Positions 1 through 6,108 of a stretch of DNA of 10,184 nt are shown piece after piece. Position numbers and translations under genes: made by a program. Within the stretch, counting starts at the first letter, position 1, and every line of letters starts with the position of its first letter. The notes beneath the pieces were generated by a model, which worked only from the letters and a program-made list of their open reading frames with translations, was not told where the DNA came from and did no database searches. The DNA is from Flavobacterium sp. (GTDB taxonomy: Bacteria; Bacteroidota; Bacteroidia; Flavobacteriales; Flavobacteriaceae). The DNA is taken from positions 1-10,184 of the forward strand of contig SXQR01000278.1 in NCBI GenBank assembly GCA_005792865.1. The letters run 5' to 3'.

Positions 1-233
1 CTTCTTCCCTGGACAGCGAAAGCGAACGGCTGGTGCAGGACGCGCTCGAAACCCTGATGGAGAACCGGACCAGCATCATCATTGCACACCGGCTGGCCAC
101 GATCCGCAAGGCCGACCGTATCCTGGTACTGGACCGGGGCGTCATTGCCGAACAAGGTTCGCATGAAGAATTGATGGAACTTGAAAGCGGGATTTACAAA
201 AACCTGAGCACCCTGCAGTTTGCCAATCAGTGA
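1..233 (+). CDS. ABC exporter, ATP-binding domain, C-terminal fragment (gene starts outside the window)
   Basis: This is the last 76 codons of an ABC transporter gene; the reading frame enters at base 3 and ends at TGA 231-233. The fragment begins with the D-loop (SSLDSESE), which follows the Walker B strand in nucleotide-binding domains, and continues with the H-loop switch histidine in [10 protein letters not shown]. It ends with the usual tail [19 protein letters not shown]. This arrangement is typical of MsbA/MdlB-type exporters, in which an N-terminal six-helix membrane domain is fused to the ATPase. Such proteins sit in the inner membrane and use ATP to flip lipids or export drugs or peptides. 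The substrate cannot be told because the membrane domain lies outside the window. No terminator hairpin with a T-tract follows, so read-through into the next gene is possible. Confidence 0.93.
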   Translation, partial: SSLDSESERLVQDALETLMENRTSIIIAHRLATIRKADRILVLDRGVIAEQGSHEELMELESGIYKNLSTLQFANQ

Positions 234-241
234 TTTGCCAT

Positions 242-281
242 TTACGTCCTACCCGTAATTTACGGGATATCCCGCACGTAA
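242..281. promoter_or_regulatory. Nested and overlapping inverted repeats between the ABC gene and the membrane-protein gene
   Basis: Three inverted repeats overlap in 40 bases. CCCGTAA (252-258) pairs with TTACGGG (260-266). CGGGATATCCCG (263-274) is a perfect 12-bp palindrome that reuses the CGGG of the first. TTACGT (242-247) and ACGTAA (276-281) flank both. The shared middle segment can pair with only one partner at a time. No T-tract follows, so it is not an ordinary terminator. It could be an operator for the gene at 332 or a weak RNA switch. Its function is unknown. Confidence 0.35.
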
Positions 282-331
282 TGGCTCGGATTTGCGTAAT
301 TTGCTCAACGCTAATGCCAAAATTCGCGATT

Positions 332-949
332 ATGAGGTGGAGTTATTCGATCAAGAACAAACTGGCGGCCTCCCTGGTCTTGCTGGCCCTCTGCCTGCTG
401 GTGCTGCTCAGCAATTACCTCGACAGGCTCCACACCGAGAACGTCAAGGGATCGATTTCGACAATGTACGAGGACAGGCTGATCGTCGAGGGCCAGGTGC
501 TCAGGATGACGCAGAACATTTACCGTATCAGGGAATTGCTGCTCACCGCCGGCGAATCCACGGACAAGGCCCAGGTGCAGCGGCTGCTCGCCCGGACCCG
601 GGAGGTGTACGACACTTTCATTAAGACAAAACTTACCAAAACCGAGACGATTACTGCAAAGAATCTACTGGTCCAATTGAAACTATTGGAAAGCAGCTCG
701 GAAGATCGCGCCCTGGCGATAAATCATACCGGCCGGATCCTGGATTCCCTGGACCGGTTATCGGCGATCCAGCTGGAAGAATCCAAGCTGATCATGCAAC
801 AGGTTGAGTCGCAGTATGCCACCATCAAGGCGTCGTCCCAATTTGCATTCGCGATCGTGATCGTGATCCTGGTCGTGCTGCAGATTATGGTGTTTTCGGG
901 TGAACCTTTGGTTCCGATGTTCAAGCCCAAGGACCCGACGTTGAATTAG
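332..949 (+). CDS. Membrane protein with periplasmic four-helix-bundle (MCP sensor-like) domain and no cytoplasmic signalling domain
   Basis: The protein has 205 aa. A short basic N-terminus (MRWSYSIKNK) leads into a transmembrane helix at about residues 11-27. Next comes a charged, helical, probably periplasmic region of about 140 residues. A second hydrophobic helix (about 171-188, FAFAIVIVILVVLQIMVF) precedes a 17-residue tail. Two helices around a helical sensor match the four-helix-bundle sensory domain of methyl-accepting chemotaxis proteins. There is, however, no HAMP, methyl-accepting, kinase or cyclase domain, so any signalling needs a partner. Similar stand-alone proteins are, from memory, found in other flavobacteria. 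I chose ATG 332 because the basic residues then sit directly before the first helix. ATG 314 or an overlap with the ABC stop is possible. The cellular role is unknown. Confidence 0.7.
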   Translation: MRWSYSIKNKLAASLVLLALCLLVLLSNYLDRLHTENVKGSISTMYEDRLIVEGQVLRMTQNIYRIRELLLTAGESTDKAQVQRLLARTREVYDTFIKTKLTKTETITAKNLLVQLKLLESSSEDRALAINHTGRILDSLDRLSAIQLEESKLIMQQVESQYATIKASSQFAFAIVIVILVVLQIMVFSGEPLVPMFKPKDPTLN

Positions 950-996
950 TTGTTGGTGGCTTGTGGCTGGAATTCGGTTGCCGGTTTTCCAGGATC

Positions 997-1028
997 ATTT
1001 TCAAATTTTCAAACTTTCAAATTTTCAA
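997..1028. repeat. Four tandem copies of an 8-bp unit (ATTTTCAA)
   Basis: Units lie at 997-1004, 1005-1012, 1013-1020 (T to C at the second base) and 1021-1028, followed by a decayed copy ATTTGCCA. The array lies between the convergent ends of the membrane-protein and proline dehydrogenase genes. It is too short and has no spacers, so it is not a CRISPR. It probably arose by replication slippage and may vary in copy number. Confidence 0.8.
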
Positions 1029-1050
1029 ATTTGCCATTTTCCTAATTTAA

Positions 1051-1094
1051 CTCCGCTTTTCGCTCCGGTCCGTTCGCCCTTCGGGCTCGGGTCC
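1051..1094. terminator. GC-rich hairpin element between convergent genes (possible terminator or dispersed repeat)
   Basis: A small hairpin GCCC-TTC-GGGC (1076-1086) lies in a GC-rich block that also contains a near direct repeat, CCGGTCC (1065-1071) and CGGGTCC (1088-1094). It abuts the TAG stop codon of the proline dehydrogenase gene (1094-1096). There is no proper T-tract on either strand, so termination is only suggested by its position between convergent genes. It could equally be a member of a dispersed intergenic repeat family. Confidence 0.3.
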
Positions 1095-2266
1095 TAATTT
1101 TCACCTTTCCTCCGCGCCCGCTCCTTCTGGATCAGGAAAAGTTCGCGGCTGGTCTGGCCTTCCACCGATGTATTTTCCTCCGCGCGCCTGATCAGGTAAG
1201 GCATGACCTCGCGCACGGGACCGAAAGGCAGGTATTTGGCCACGTTGTAGCCGCGCTCGGCAAGATTGAAGGAAATGTTGTCGCTCATCCCGTACAGCTG
1301 CCCGAACCAGATGCGCCTGTCCCCATTGGGAACCCCGTGCGCCTGCATCAGTTCCATCAGTTTATAGGAGCTTTCCTCGTTATGGGTGCCCGCAAAGATG
1401 GCCATGCGGTCCAGGTGTTGCATCATGTAGGCGACGCCGGCGTCATAATTTTCATCGGTGGCCTGTTTTGAGGCGCAGATGGGCGTTGGGTAACCCTTGG
1501 CGGTGGCCCGGTCGTTCTCCTTTTCCATATAGGCGCCGCGCACGAGTTTCATGCCGATGTAAAAGCCTTCGCGGGAAGCCCTTTCGTGCAGTTTTTTAAG
1601 GTAGTCGATGCGGTCATGCCGGTAGAGTTGCAGCGTGTTGAAGACGACGGCCTTTTCCCTGTTGTATTTTTGCATCATCTGTTCCACCAATTCGTCGGCG
1701 GCGTCCTGCATCCAGCTTTCCTCGGCGTCGATCAATACCTCGATGCCGTTTTGTGCCGATTTCGCGCAAACCGCATCGAACCTGGCGACCACGCGGTCCC
1801 ACTCGATTTTCTCGGCATCCGAAAGCGGTTTGCCCTCCCCTATCTTCTCATAAAGTTCAAACCTGCCGAATCCCGTCGGCTTGAAAACGGCAAACGGAAT
1901 GGCGGGAAGTTCCTTGGCAAAGTCAATGATCTTGAGGGTGATGTGCATCGCATCGTCAAAATGTGCCTCGTCCTCCTTGCCCTCCACCGAATAATCCAGC
2001 ACCGAAGAAACGCCCTTGCCGTACATGGCGTGCACCACGGGCAAGCAGTCCTCTTCGGTCGTCCCGCCGCAAAAATGGTCAAACACCGTGGCGCGGATCA
2101 ATCCCTCCACCGGAAGGTGCAGCCTGAGCGCGGTCTTGGTAAGTGCCGTTCCGACCTTTACGAGCGTTCGGTTTTGGATCATCCTGAACAAAAGGTACGC
2201 GCGTTCAAGTTCGCGATCGCTCTTTAGCGAGAAGGCAGACCGGGTGCCGGCAAATATTTTTTCCAT
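1094..2266 (-). CDS. Proline dehydrogenase (monofunctional, FAD-dependent)
   Basis: This 390-aa enzyme oxidises L-proline to 1-pyrroline-5-carboxylate, reducing FAD and then passing electrons to membrane quinone. It is the first step of proline catabolism. The PRODH beta-alpha barrel is recognisable by VLIDAEESWMQ (177-187), TLQLYRHDR (211-219), GMKLVRGAYMEKE (238-250, with the Lys and Arg that line the FAD and proline site), FAGTHNE (291-297), GQLYGMSDN (322-330) and the substrate-carboxylate motif RRAEEN (360-365). The length fits monofunctional bacteroidotal enzymes. The DNA-binding and P5C dehydrogenase domains of enterobacterial PutA are missing, so P5C dehydrogenase must be encoded elsewhere. 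The ATG at 2266 lies about 10 nt after the expected transcription start of the promoter at 2283-2314. The gene is divergent from aroB, with 85 bp between the two starts. Confidence 0.93.
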   Translation of the reverse strand: MEKIFAGTRSAFSLKSDRELERAYLLFRMIQNRTLVKVGTALTKTALRLHLPVEGLIRATVFDHFCGGTTEEDCLPVVHAMYGKGVSSVLDYSVEGKEDEAHFDDAMHITLKIIDFAKELPAIPFAVFKPTGFGRFELYEKIGEGKPLSDAEKIEWDRVVARFDAVCAKSAQNGIEVLIDAEESWMQDAADELVEQMMQKYNREKAVVFNTLQLYRHDRIDYLKKLHERASREGFYIGMKLVRGAYMEKENDRATAKGYPTPICASKQATDENYDAGVAYMMQHLDRMAIFAGTHNEESSYKLMELMQAHGVPNGDRRIWFGQLYGMSDNISFNLAERGYNVAKYLPFGPVREVMPYLIRRAEENTSVEGQTSRELFLIQKERARRKGEN

Positions 2267-2282
2267 AGTGAATGAAGCTGTG

Positions 2283-2314
2283 CAAATATACGTTTGTGCC
2301 CGATTATTCGCTAA
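2283..2314 (-). promoter_or_regulatory. Bacteroidota-type promoter of the proline dehydrogenase gene
   Basis: Read on the - strand, TATATTTG (2290-2283) is a perfect match to the Bacteroidota -7 consensus TAnnTTTG. TTAG at 2314-2311 lies 20 nt upstream, where the -33 TTTG is expected (3 of 4 bases match). Transcription should start near 2277, giving a leader of about 10 nt. The divergent aroB start is 60 bp away, so the two genes share this control region. Confidence 0.65.
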
Positions 2315-2351
2315 AAAATGACGTATTTTGCCGCTTCAAATTTTACGCAAG

Positions 2352-3431
2352 ATGCCGCCCGAACCCATCCATTGTGCAGGATCGACCGTCTGGTTCAACC
2401 AGGATGCCTACCACGCGTTGAACGAACTTCTTGGGCAGGGCCGCTATTCAATGGTCGTCGTGCTTAGCGATACCCATACCGCCGAATTCTGCCAGCCCAA
2501 ATTCCTGTCCCTATTGGAGACCGAGGCTCCCGTGGAATTGATCGAGATCGAATCGGGGGAGGAAATGAAGACCGTGCAGACGTGCCTTGAGGTATGGCAT
2601 GCACTGACCGAGATCGGTGCCGACCGCAAATGCCTGCTCGTGAACCTGGGCGGCGGCGTCATCACCGATCTGGGCGGGTTCATTGCATCGGCCTACAAGC
2701 GCGGCGTGGACTTCATCAATGTCCCCACCACCCTGCTGGGCATGGTGGACGCCGGGATCGGTGGCAAGAACGGCGTGGACATAGGGCCCCTCAAAAACCA
2801 GGTCGGCACGATCACGTCGCCCAAACTGGTACTGATCGATACCGAATTCTTGCAAACGCTTCCTGAAAAGGAAATCCGGTCCGGCTGGGCCGAAATGCTC
2901 AAGCACGGCCTCATCGCCGACCGCGGCTATTGGGACAGCCTTTGCAAGGCCGGCGGGCTGGGCGGTGACGACCTCGACGACCTGATTGCGCGATCGGTGG
3001 AGATCAAGAGCGAAATCGTGACCAGGGACCCAGCCGAGAACGGGATGCGCAAGGCGCTGAACTTTGGGCACACGCTGGGCCACGCGATCGAAAGCCGTTT
3101 CCTAAGCCAGGGAAAACCCATCCTGCACGGCGAGGCGGTGGCGGCGGGAATGGTCATGGAGGCCTACCTGTCCATGGAAAAGGGGCTTTTGGAACCATCG
3201 GAATACGGCAGGGTTAAAAAAACAATAATTTCGGCTTTTGGCGTTATTGAATTCGCTCCGGATGACGTAACTTCAATACTCGGCCTGCTGGTCCATGACA
3301 AGAAGAACGAACACGGCCGAAGGCTCTTTGCGCTCCTTGCAGGCATAGGCGCGCCGGCCCTCGACATCGAGGCGACGAACGATTTGATTATCAGTGCTTT
3401 TGACGATTATTCGCGCGGTGATTTTCAATAA
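2352..3431 (+). CDS. aroB: 3-dehydroquinate synthase
   Basis: This 359-aa enzyme converts DAHP to 3-dehydroquinate, the second step of the shikimate pathway, using NAD+ and a divalent metal in the cytoplasm. The NAD-binding region is NLGGGVITDLGGF (98-110), followed by INVPTTLLGMVD (122-133) and GGKNGVD (137-143). The expected metal ligands are Glu181 in SGWAEMLKHG, His240 in NFGHTLGHAIE and His259 in LHGEAVAAGM. Lys139 and Lys184 are the usual phosphate and carboxylate contacts. The loop reads DAGIGGKNG where enterobacterial and fungal enzymes have DSS(V/I)GGKT. I chose ATG 2352; a TTG at 2328 would add 8 residues but lies within the upstream AT-rich region. The end at 3431 runs into an A-tract without a hairpin, so read-through into the polyamine locus is possible. 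Confidence 0.95.
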   Translation: MPPEPIHCAGSTVWFNQDAYHALNELLGQGRYSMVVVLSDTHTAEFCQPKFLSLLETEAPVELIEIESGEEMKTVQTCLEVWHALTEIGADRKCLLVNLGGGVITDLGGFIASAYKRGVDFINVPTTLLGMVDAGIGGKNGVDIGPLKNQVGTITSPKLVLIDTEFLQTLPEKEIRSGWAEMLKHGLIADRGYWDSLCKAGGLGGDDLDDLIARSVEIKSEIVTRDPAENGMRKALNFGHTLGHAIESRFLSQGKPILHGEAVAAGMVMEAYLSMEKGLLEPSEYGRVKKTIISAFGVIEFAPDDVTSILGLLVHDKKNEHGRRLFALLAGIGAPALDIEATNDLIISAFDDYSRGDFQ

Positions 3432-3438
3432 AAAAAAA

Positions 3439-3470
3439 TTGTAGGCCCGATATTATATTTTTTACATTTG
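3439..3470 (+). promoter_or_regulatory. Bacteroidota-type promoter upstream of the arginine decarboxylase leader
   Basis: TTG (3439-3441), a 21-nt spacer and TACATTTG (3463-3470, a perfect TAnnTTTG) fit the promoter consensus recognised by the primary sigma factor of Bacteroidota. Transcription should start at about 3475-3477. That would give the arginine decarboxylase mRNA a leader of about 215 nt. The same decamer, TTTACATTTG, recurs at 5091-5100 before the next gene. Confidence 0.7.
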
Positions 3471-3474
3471 CGAC

Positions 3475-3642
3475 GTGAAAAAAGCTCAGGATCCAGCGGA
3501 ATTTTCCTTCAATGCCACAAAGCCCGTTCACAGGGGCATGAACTTCTCGGCGGTGTTTAGCCTGAAGGCCTGCGATCCGCTGCGGTTTCAGGACACCGGA
3601 AGCGAAAAGTTGCTGATCATCTACGCGAACATCAGGGTTTGA
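3475..3642 (+). CDS. Small hypothetical ORF (55 aa) in the leader of the arginine decarboxylase gene
   Basis: An open frame runs from GTG 3475 to TGA 3640-3642, with an upstream in-frame stop at 3442. About 71% of its third positions are G or C (39 of 55), in line with the surrounding genes and higher than expected for a non-coding leader. The product starts MKKAQDPAEFSF, ends EKLLIIYANIRV and matches no family I recognise; it has no clear signal peptide or membrane segment. GTG 3475 coincides with the predicted transcription start, so translation from it would be leaderless. An internal ATG at 3538 would give 34 aa. It may be a leader peptide for the decarboxylase, an independent small protein, or the remnant of a decayed gene. 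None of these can be confirmed from the sequence alone. Confidence 0.4.
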   Translation: MKKAQDPAEFSFNATKPVHRGMNFSAVFSLKACDPLRFQDTGSEKLLIIYANIRV

Positions 3643-3647
3643 ACATC

Positions 3648-3673
3648 GATTAATGCCGTCCCTTACATTAATC
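3648..3673. promoter_or_regulatory. 8-bp inverted repeat just before the arginine decarboxylase start (candidate operator or RNA hairpin)
   Basis: GATTAATG (3648-3655) and its exact complement CATTAATC (3666-3673) are separated by 10 nt, and the right arm ends 16 nt before ATG 3690. The arms are AT-rich. As DNA, the 18-bp spacing of half-sites could bind a dimeric regulator. As RNA, it would form a hairpin next to the translation start. Lying inside the transcribed leader, it could act at either level. Confidence 0.45.
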
Positions 3674-3689
3674 CAAACCCAATTTCAAG

Positions 3690-5090
3690 ATGAACACCAA
3701 ATATTACGACCTGATCAACCAGACCTATTATTTCCCGCAGGAAGAGTTTACCCTCAACAAGGACAACCTGCAGTTCCACAACATCGATTTGATGAAGCTC
3801 GTTGAGCAGTACGGAACACCCCTCAAATTCACTTACCTGCCGCAGATCTCAAAGAGCATCCAGAAGGCCAAGAACTGGTTTCGCAAGGCGATGGAGAAAA
3901 ACCAGTACGACGGCCGTTACTATTATTGCTATTGCACCAAGAGTTCGCACTTTGAATACGTGATGAACGAAGCCTTCAAGAACGACATCCACATCGAGAC
4001 CTCGTCGGCTTTTGACATCAACATCGTCGAACGACTCATCGAGGCCGGGAAGATTTCCAAGAAGACCTTCATTATCTGCAACGGTTTCAAGCGCGATCTC
4101 TATGTGAACAATATTGCCCGGTTGATCAACAACGGGTACAACCGCACGATTCCCATCATCGACAACTATGAGGAACTCGATCTTTTGCAGGCCGAGATCA
4201 AGGGCAAGTTCAAGATCGGGATCAGGATCGCGGCCGAAGAAGAACCCAAATTTGAATTCTATACCAGCCGGTTGGGCATCGGATACAAGAACATCGTCCC
4301 GTTCTACAAAAAACAGATCCAGGAAAACGAGAACATCGAGCTCAAGATGCTCCACTTCTTCATCAATACCGGGATCATGGACACGGCCTATTACTGGAAC
4401 GAGCTCGTCAAGTGTATCAAGGTGTACATCCAGCTCAAGCGCGAGTGCCCGACGCTGGACAGCCTGAACATAGGCGGTGGATTCCCTATCAAGAACTCTT
4501 TGGCCTTTGATTACGACTACCAGTACATGGTGACCGAGATCATCAACCAGATCAAGATTGCCTGCGAGGAGGCCGAGGTTGACGTGCCGGATATCTTCAC
4601 CGAATTCGGGTCTTACACAGTGGGCGAAAGCGGCGGCGCGATCTACCAGGTGCTCTACCAAAAGCAACAGAACGACCGTGAGAAGTGGAACATGATCGAT
4701 TCGTCTTTCATCACGACACTTCCCGATACCTGGGCCATCAACAAGCGATTCGTGATGCTCGCGGTGAACCGCTGGAACGATACCTATGAACGCGTTTTGC
4801 TTGGCGGGCTCACCTGCGACAGCGACGATTACTACAACTCCGAGCAGAACATGAACGCAATCTACCTGCCCAAGTACAACAAGGAGAAGCCACTCTACAT
4901 CGGGTTCTTCAACATCGGGGCCTATCAGGAAACCATCGGCGGGTTTGGTGGACTTCACCACTGCCTGATCCCGCAGCCCAAGCACATTTTGATAGACCGC
5001 GACGAAAACGGCATCATCGGCACCGAAGTTTTCAGCGAGGCCCAAAATGCCGATGAAGTGCTAAAAATCTTGGGGTACGATAAAAAATAA
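3690..5090 (+). CDS. speA: Arginine decarboxylase, fold-III PLP enzyme (466 aa)
   Basis: The enzyme is expected to decarboxylate L-arginine to agmatine, the entry to polyamine synthesis. It belongs to the alanine racemase/ornithine decarboxylase fold. Lys84 in YYYCYCTKSS is in the position of the PLP-binding lysine at the end of the first barrel strand. The glycine-rich phosphate loop is LNIGGGFPI (259-267). TEFGSYTVGESGG (304-316) corresponds to the EPGR region. Cys376-Asp377 in GGLTCDSDD is the catalytic pair contributed across the dimer, and GAYQ (410-413) carries the conserved tyrosine. At 466 aa it is much shorter than the roughly 630-660-aa SpeA of enterobacteria; this short form is, from memory, usual in flavobacteria. 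Substrate choice is inferred from family resemblance, and related fold-III enzymes act on ornithine, lysine, diaminopimelate or carboxynorspermidine. A long leader with a small ORF and an inverted repeat precedes it, suggesting regulation. Confidence 0.85.
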   Translation: MNTKYYDLINQTYYFPQEEFTLNKDNLQFHNIDLMKLVEQYGTPLKFTYLPQISKSIQKAKNWFRKAMEKNQYDGRYYYCYCTKSSHFEYVMNEAFKNDIHIETSSAFDINIVERLIEAGKISKKTFIICNGFKRDLYVNNIARLINNGYNRTIPIIDNYEELDLLQAEIKGKFKIGIRIAAEEEPKFEFYTSRLGIGYKNIVPFYKKQIQENENIELKMLHFFINTGIMDTAYYWNELVKCIKVYIQLKRECPTLDSLNIGGGFPIKNSLAFDYDYQYMVTEIINQIKIACEEAEVDVPDIFTEFGSYTVGESGGAIYQVLYQKQQNDREKWNMIDSSFITTLPDTWAINKRFVMLAVNRWNDTYERVLLGGLTCDSDDYYNSEQNMNAIYLPKYNKEKPLYIGFFNIGAYQETIGGFGGLHHCLIPQPKHILIDRDENGIIGTEVFSEAQNADEVLKILGYDKK

Positions 5091-5100
5091 TTTACATTTG
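5070..5100 (+). promoter_or_regulatory. Internal promoter for the deoxyhypusine-synthase-like gene
   Basis: TTG (5070-5072), a 20-nt spacer and TACATTTG (5093-5100) match the Bacteroidota consensus well. The -33 element lies in the last codons of the decarboxylase gene and the -7 element just after its stop. Transcription should start near 5106, about 27 nt before ATG 5133. The downstream pair of genes could therefore be expressed separately from the decarboxylase. Confidence 0.65.
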
Positions 5101-5132
5101 AGAATGGTCTTTCGGCCACAAAAAACACAACA

Positions 5133-6101
5133 ATGAAAGGAGCTATCAGCCAATTTATCGAAAAGTATTACCTGCATTTCAATGCTGCCACGATCGTGGA
5201 TGCGGCTAAGGCCTACGAGGCGCAACTCGCCCAGGGCTCAAAGATGCTGGTGACCCTTGCGGGTGCGATGAGTACGGCTGAGATCGGGAAGATTTTTGCC
5301 GAGATGATCCGCCGCGACAAGGTGCAGATCGTCTCGTGTACCGGCGCCAACCTCGAGGAAGACATCATGAACCTTGTGGCGCATTCACATTATGAAAGGG
5401 TGCCGAATTACCGCGACCTCACACCGGAACAGGAATGGGACCTGCTGGAACGCGGGCTCAACCGTGTCACCGACACCTGCATCCCGGAGCACGAGGCTTT
5501 CCGCCGACTGCAAAAGCACATCTACAAGATCTGGAAGGACGCCGACGACAAGGGCGAGCGCTATTTCCCGCACGAATTTATGTACAAGATGCTGCTCTCG
5601 GGCGTGCTTGAGGAGTACTATGAAATCGACATCAAGGATTCCTGGATGTATGCCGCGGCCCAGGCCAACCTGCCGATGGTGGTTCCGGGATGGGAAGATT
5701 CTACCATGGGGAATATTTTTGCCAGCTACGTGATCAAGGGCGAGCTCAAGGCTTCGACCATGAAATCGGGGATCGAATACATGGCTTACCTGGCCGACTG
5801 GTACACGAAGAATTCAAAGGACGGGATCGGGTTTTTCCAGATCGGTGGCGGGATTGCCGGCGATTTCCCGATCTGCGTCGTGCCGATGCTCTACCAGGAC
5901 ATGGAAATGCACGATGTGCCGTTCTGGAGTTATTTTTGCCAGATCTCGGATTCGACCACGAGCTACGGATCATATTCCGGCGCCGTTCCCAATGAAAAGA
6001 TTACCTGGGGCAAACTCGACATCAAGACCCCGAAGTTTGTCATTGAAAGTGATGCAACCATCGTCGCCCCGCTGATTTTTGCTTACCTACTCGACTTTTA
6101 A
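5133..6101 (+). CDS. Deoxyhypusine-synthase-like protein, probably a polyamine-modifying enzyme
   Basis: This 322-aa protein belongs to the deoxyhypusine synthase family, NAD-dependent enzymes that transfer a 4-aminobutyl group from spermidine to a lysine. Visible landmarks are SCTGANLEEDIMN (68-80), VPGWEDSTMGNIF (184-196), the NAD loop QIGGGIAGDF (236-245) and SGAVPNEKITWGKL (282-295). The last contains Trp292 and Lys294, matching the active-site Trp-Gly-Lys of the human enzyme. Other spermidine contacts appear changed (see findings). Bacteria lack eIF5A, so protein hypusination is not expected. Bacterial relatives are thought to act on free polyamines, for example in homospermidine-type reactions. 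It follows the arginine decarboxylase by 42 nt and precedes the next gene by 7 nt, which supports a role in polyamine metabolism. Family membership is firm; the exact reaction is not. Confidence 0.85.
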   Translation: MKGAISQFIEKYYLHFNAATIVDAAKAYEAQLAQGSKMLVTLAGAMSTAEIGKIFAEMIRRDKVQIVSCTGANLEEDIMNLVAHSHYERVPNYRDLTPEQEWDLLERGLNRVTDTCIPEHEAFRRLQKHIYKIWKDADDKGERYFPHEFMYKMLLSGVLEEYYEIDIKDSWMYAAAQANLPMVVPGWEDSTMGNIFASYVIKGELKASTMKSGIEYMAYLADWYTKNSKDGIGFFQIGGGIAGDFPICVVPMLYQDMEMHDVPFWSYFCQISDSTTSYGSYSGAVPNEKITWGKLDIKTPKFVIESDATIVAPLIFAYLLDF

Positions 6102-6108
6102 AATACCT

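Noticed and set aside
997..1028. Tandem repeats as a possible CRISPR array
   Set aside because: The units are 8 bp and directly adjacent with no spacers, and no cas gene is present.
1586..2227. Long + strand frame inside the proline dehydrogenase gene
   Set aside because: It lies antisense to a gene with complete proline dehydrogenase motifs and has no promoter, domain or sensible composition of its own.
2324..2330. TATTTTG as an aroB promoter -7 element
   Set aside because: It is one base short of the TAnnTTTG consensus and no TTG lies at the right distance upstream, so I did not list it.
3849..5045. Open frame of nearly 400 codons on the - strand, antisense to the arginine decarboxylase gene
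   Set aside because: It has no recognisable domains, is rich in Val, Leu and Asp, and arises from the strong G/C third-position bias of the decarboxylase gene, which shows clear family motifs.
5104..5136. Ten-codon frame ending in an overlap with the deoxyhypusine-synthase-like start (AATGA)
   Set aside because: The ATG lies at about the predicted transcription start of the internal promoter, and such a short overlap occurs easily by chance.
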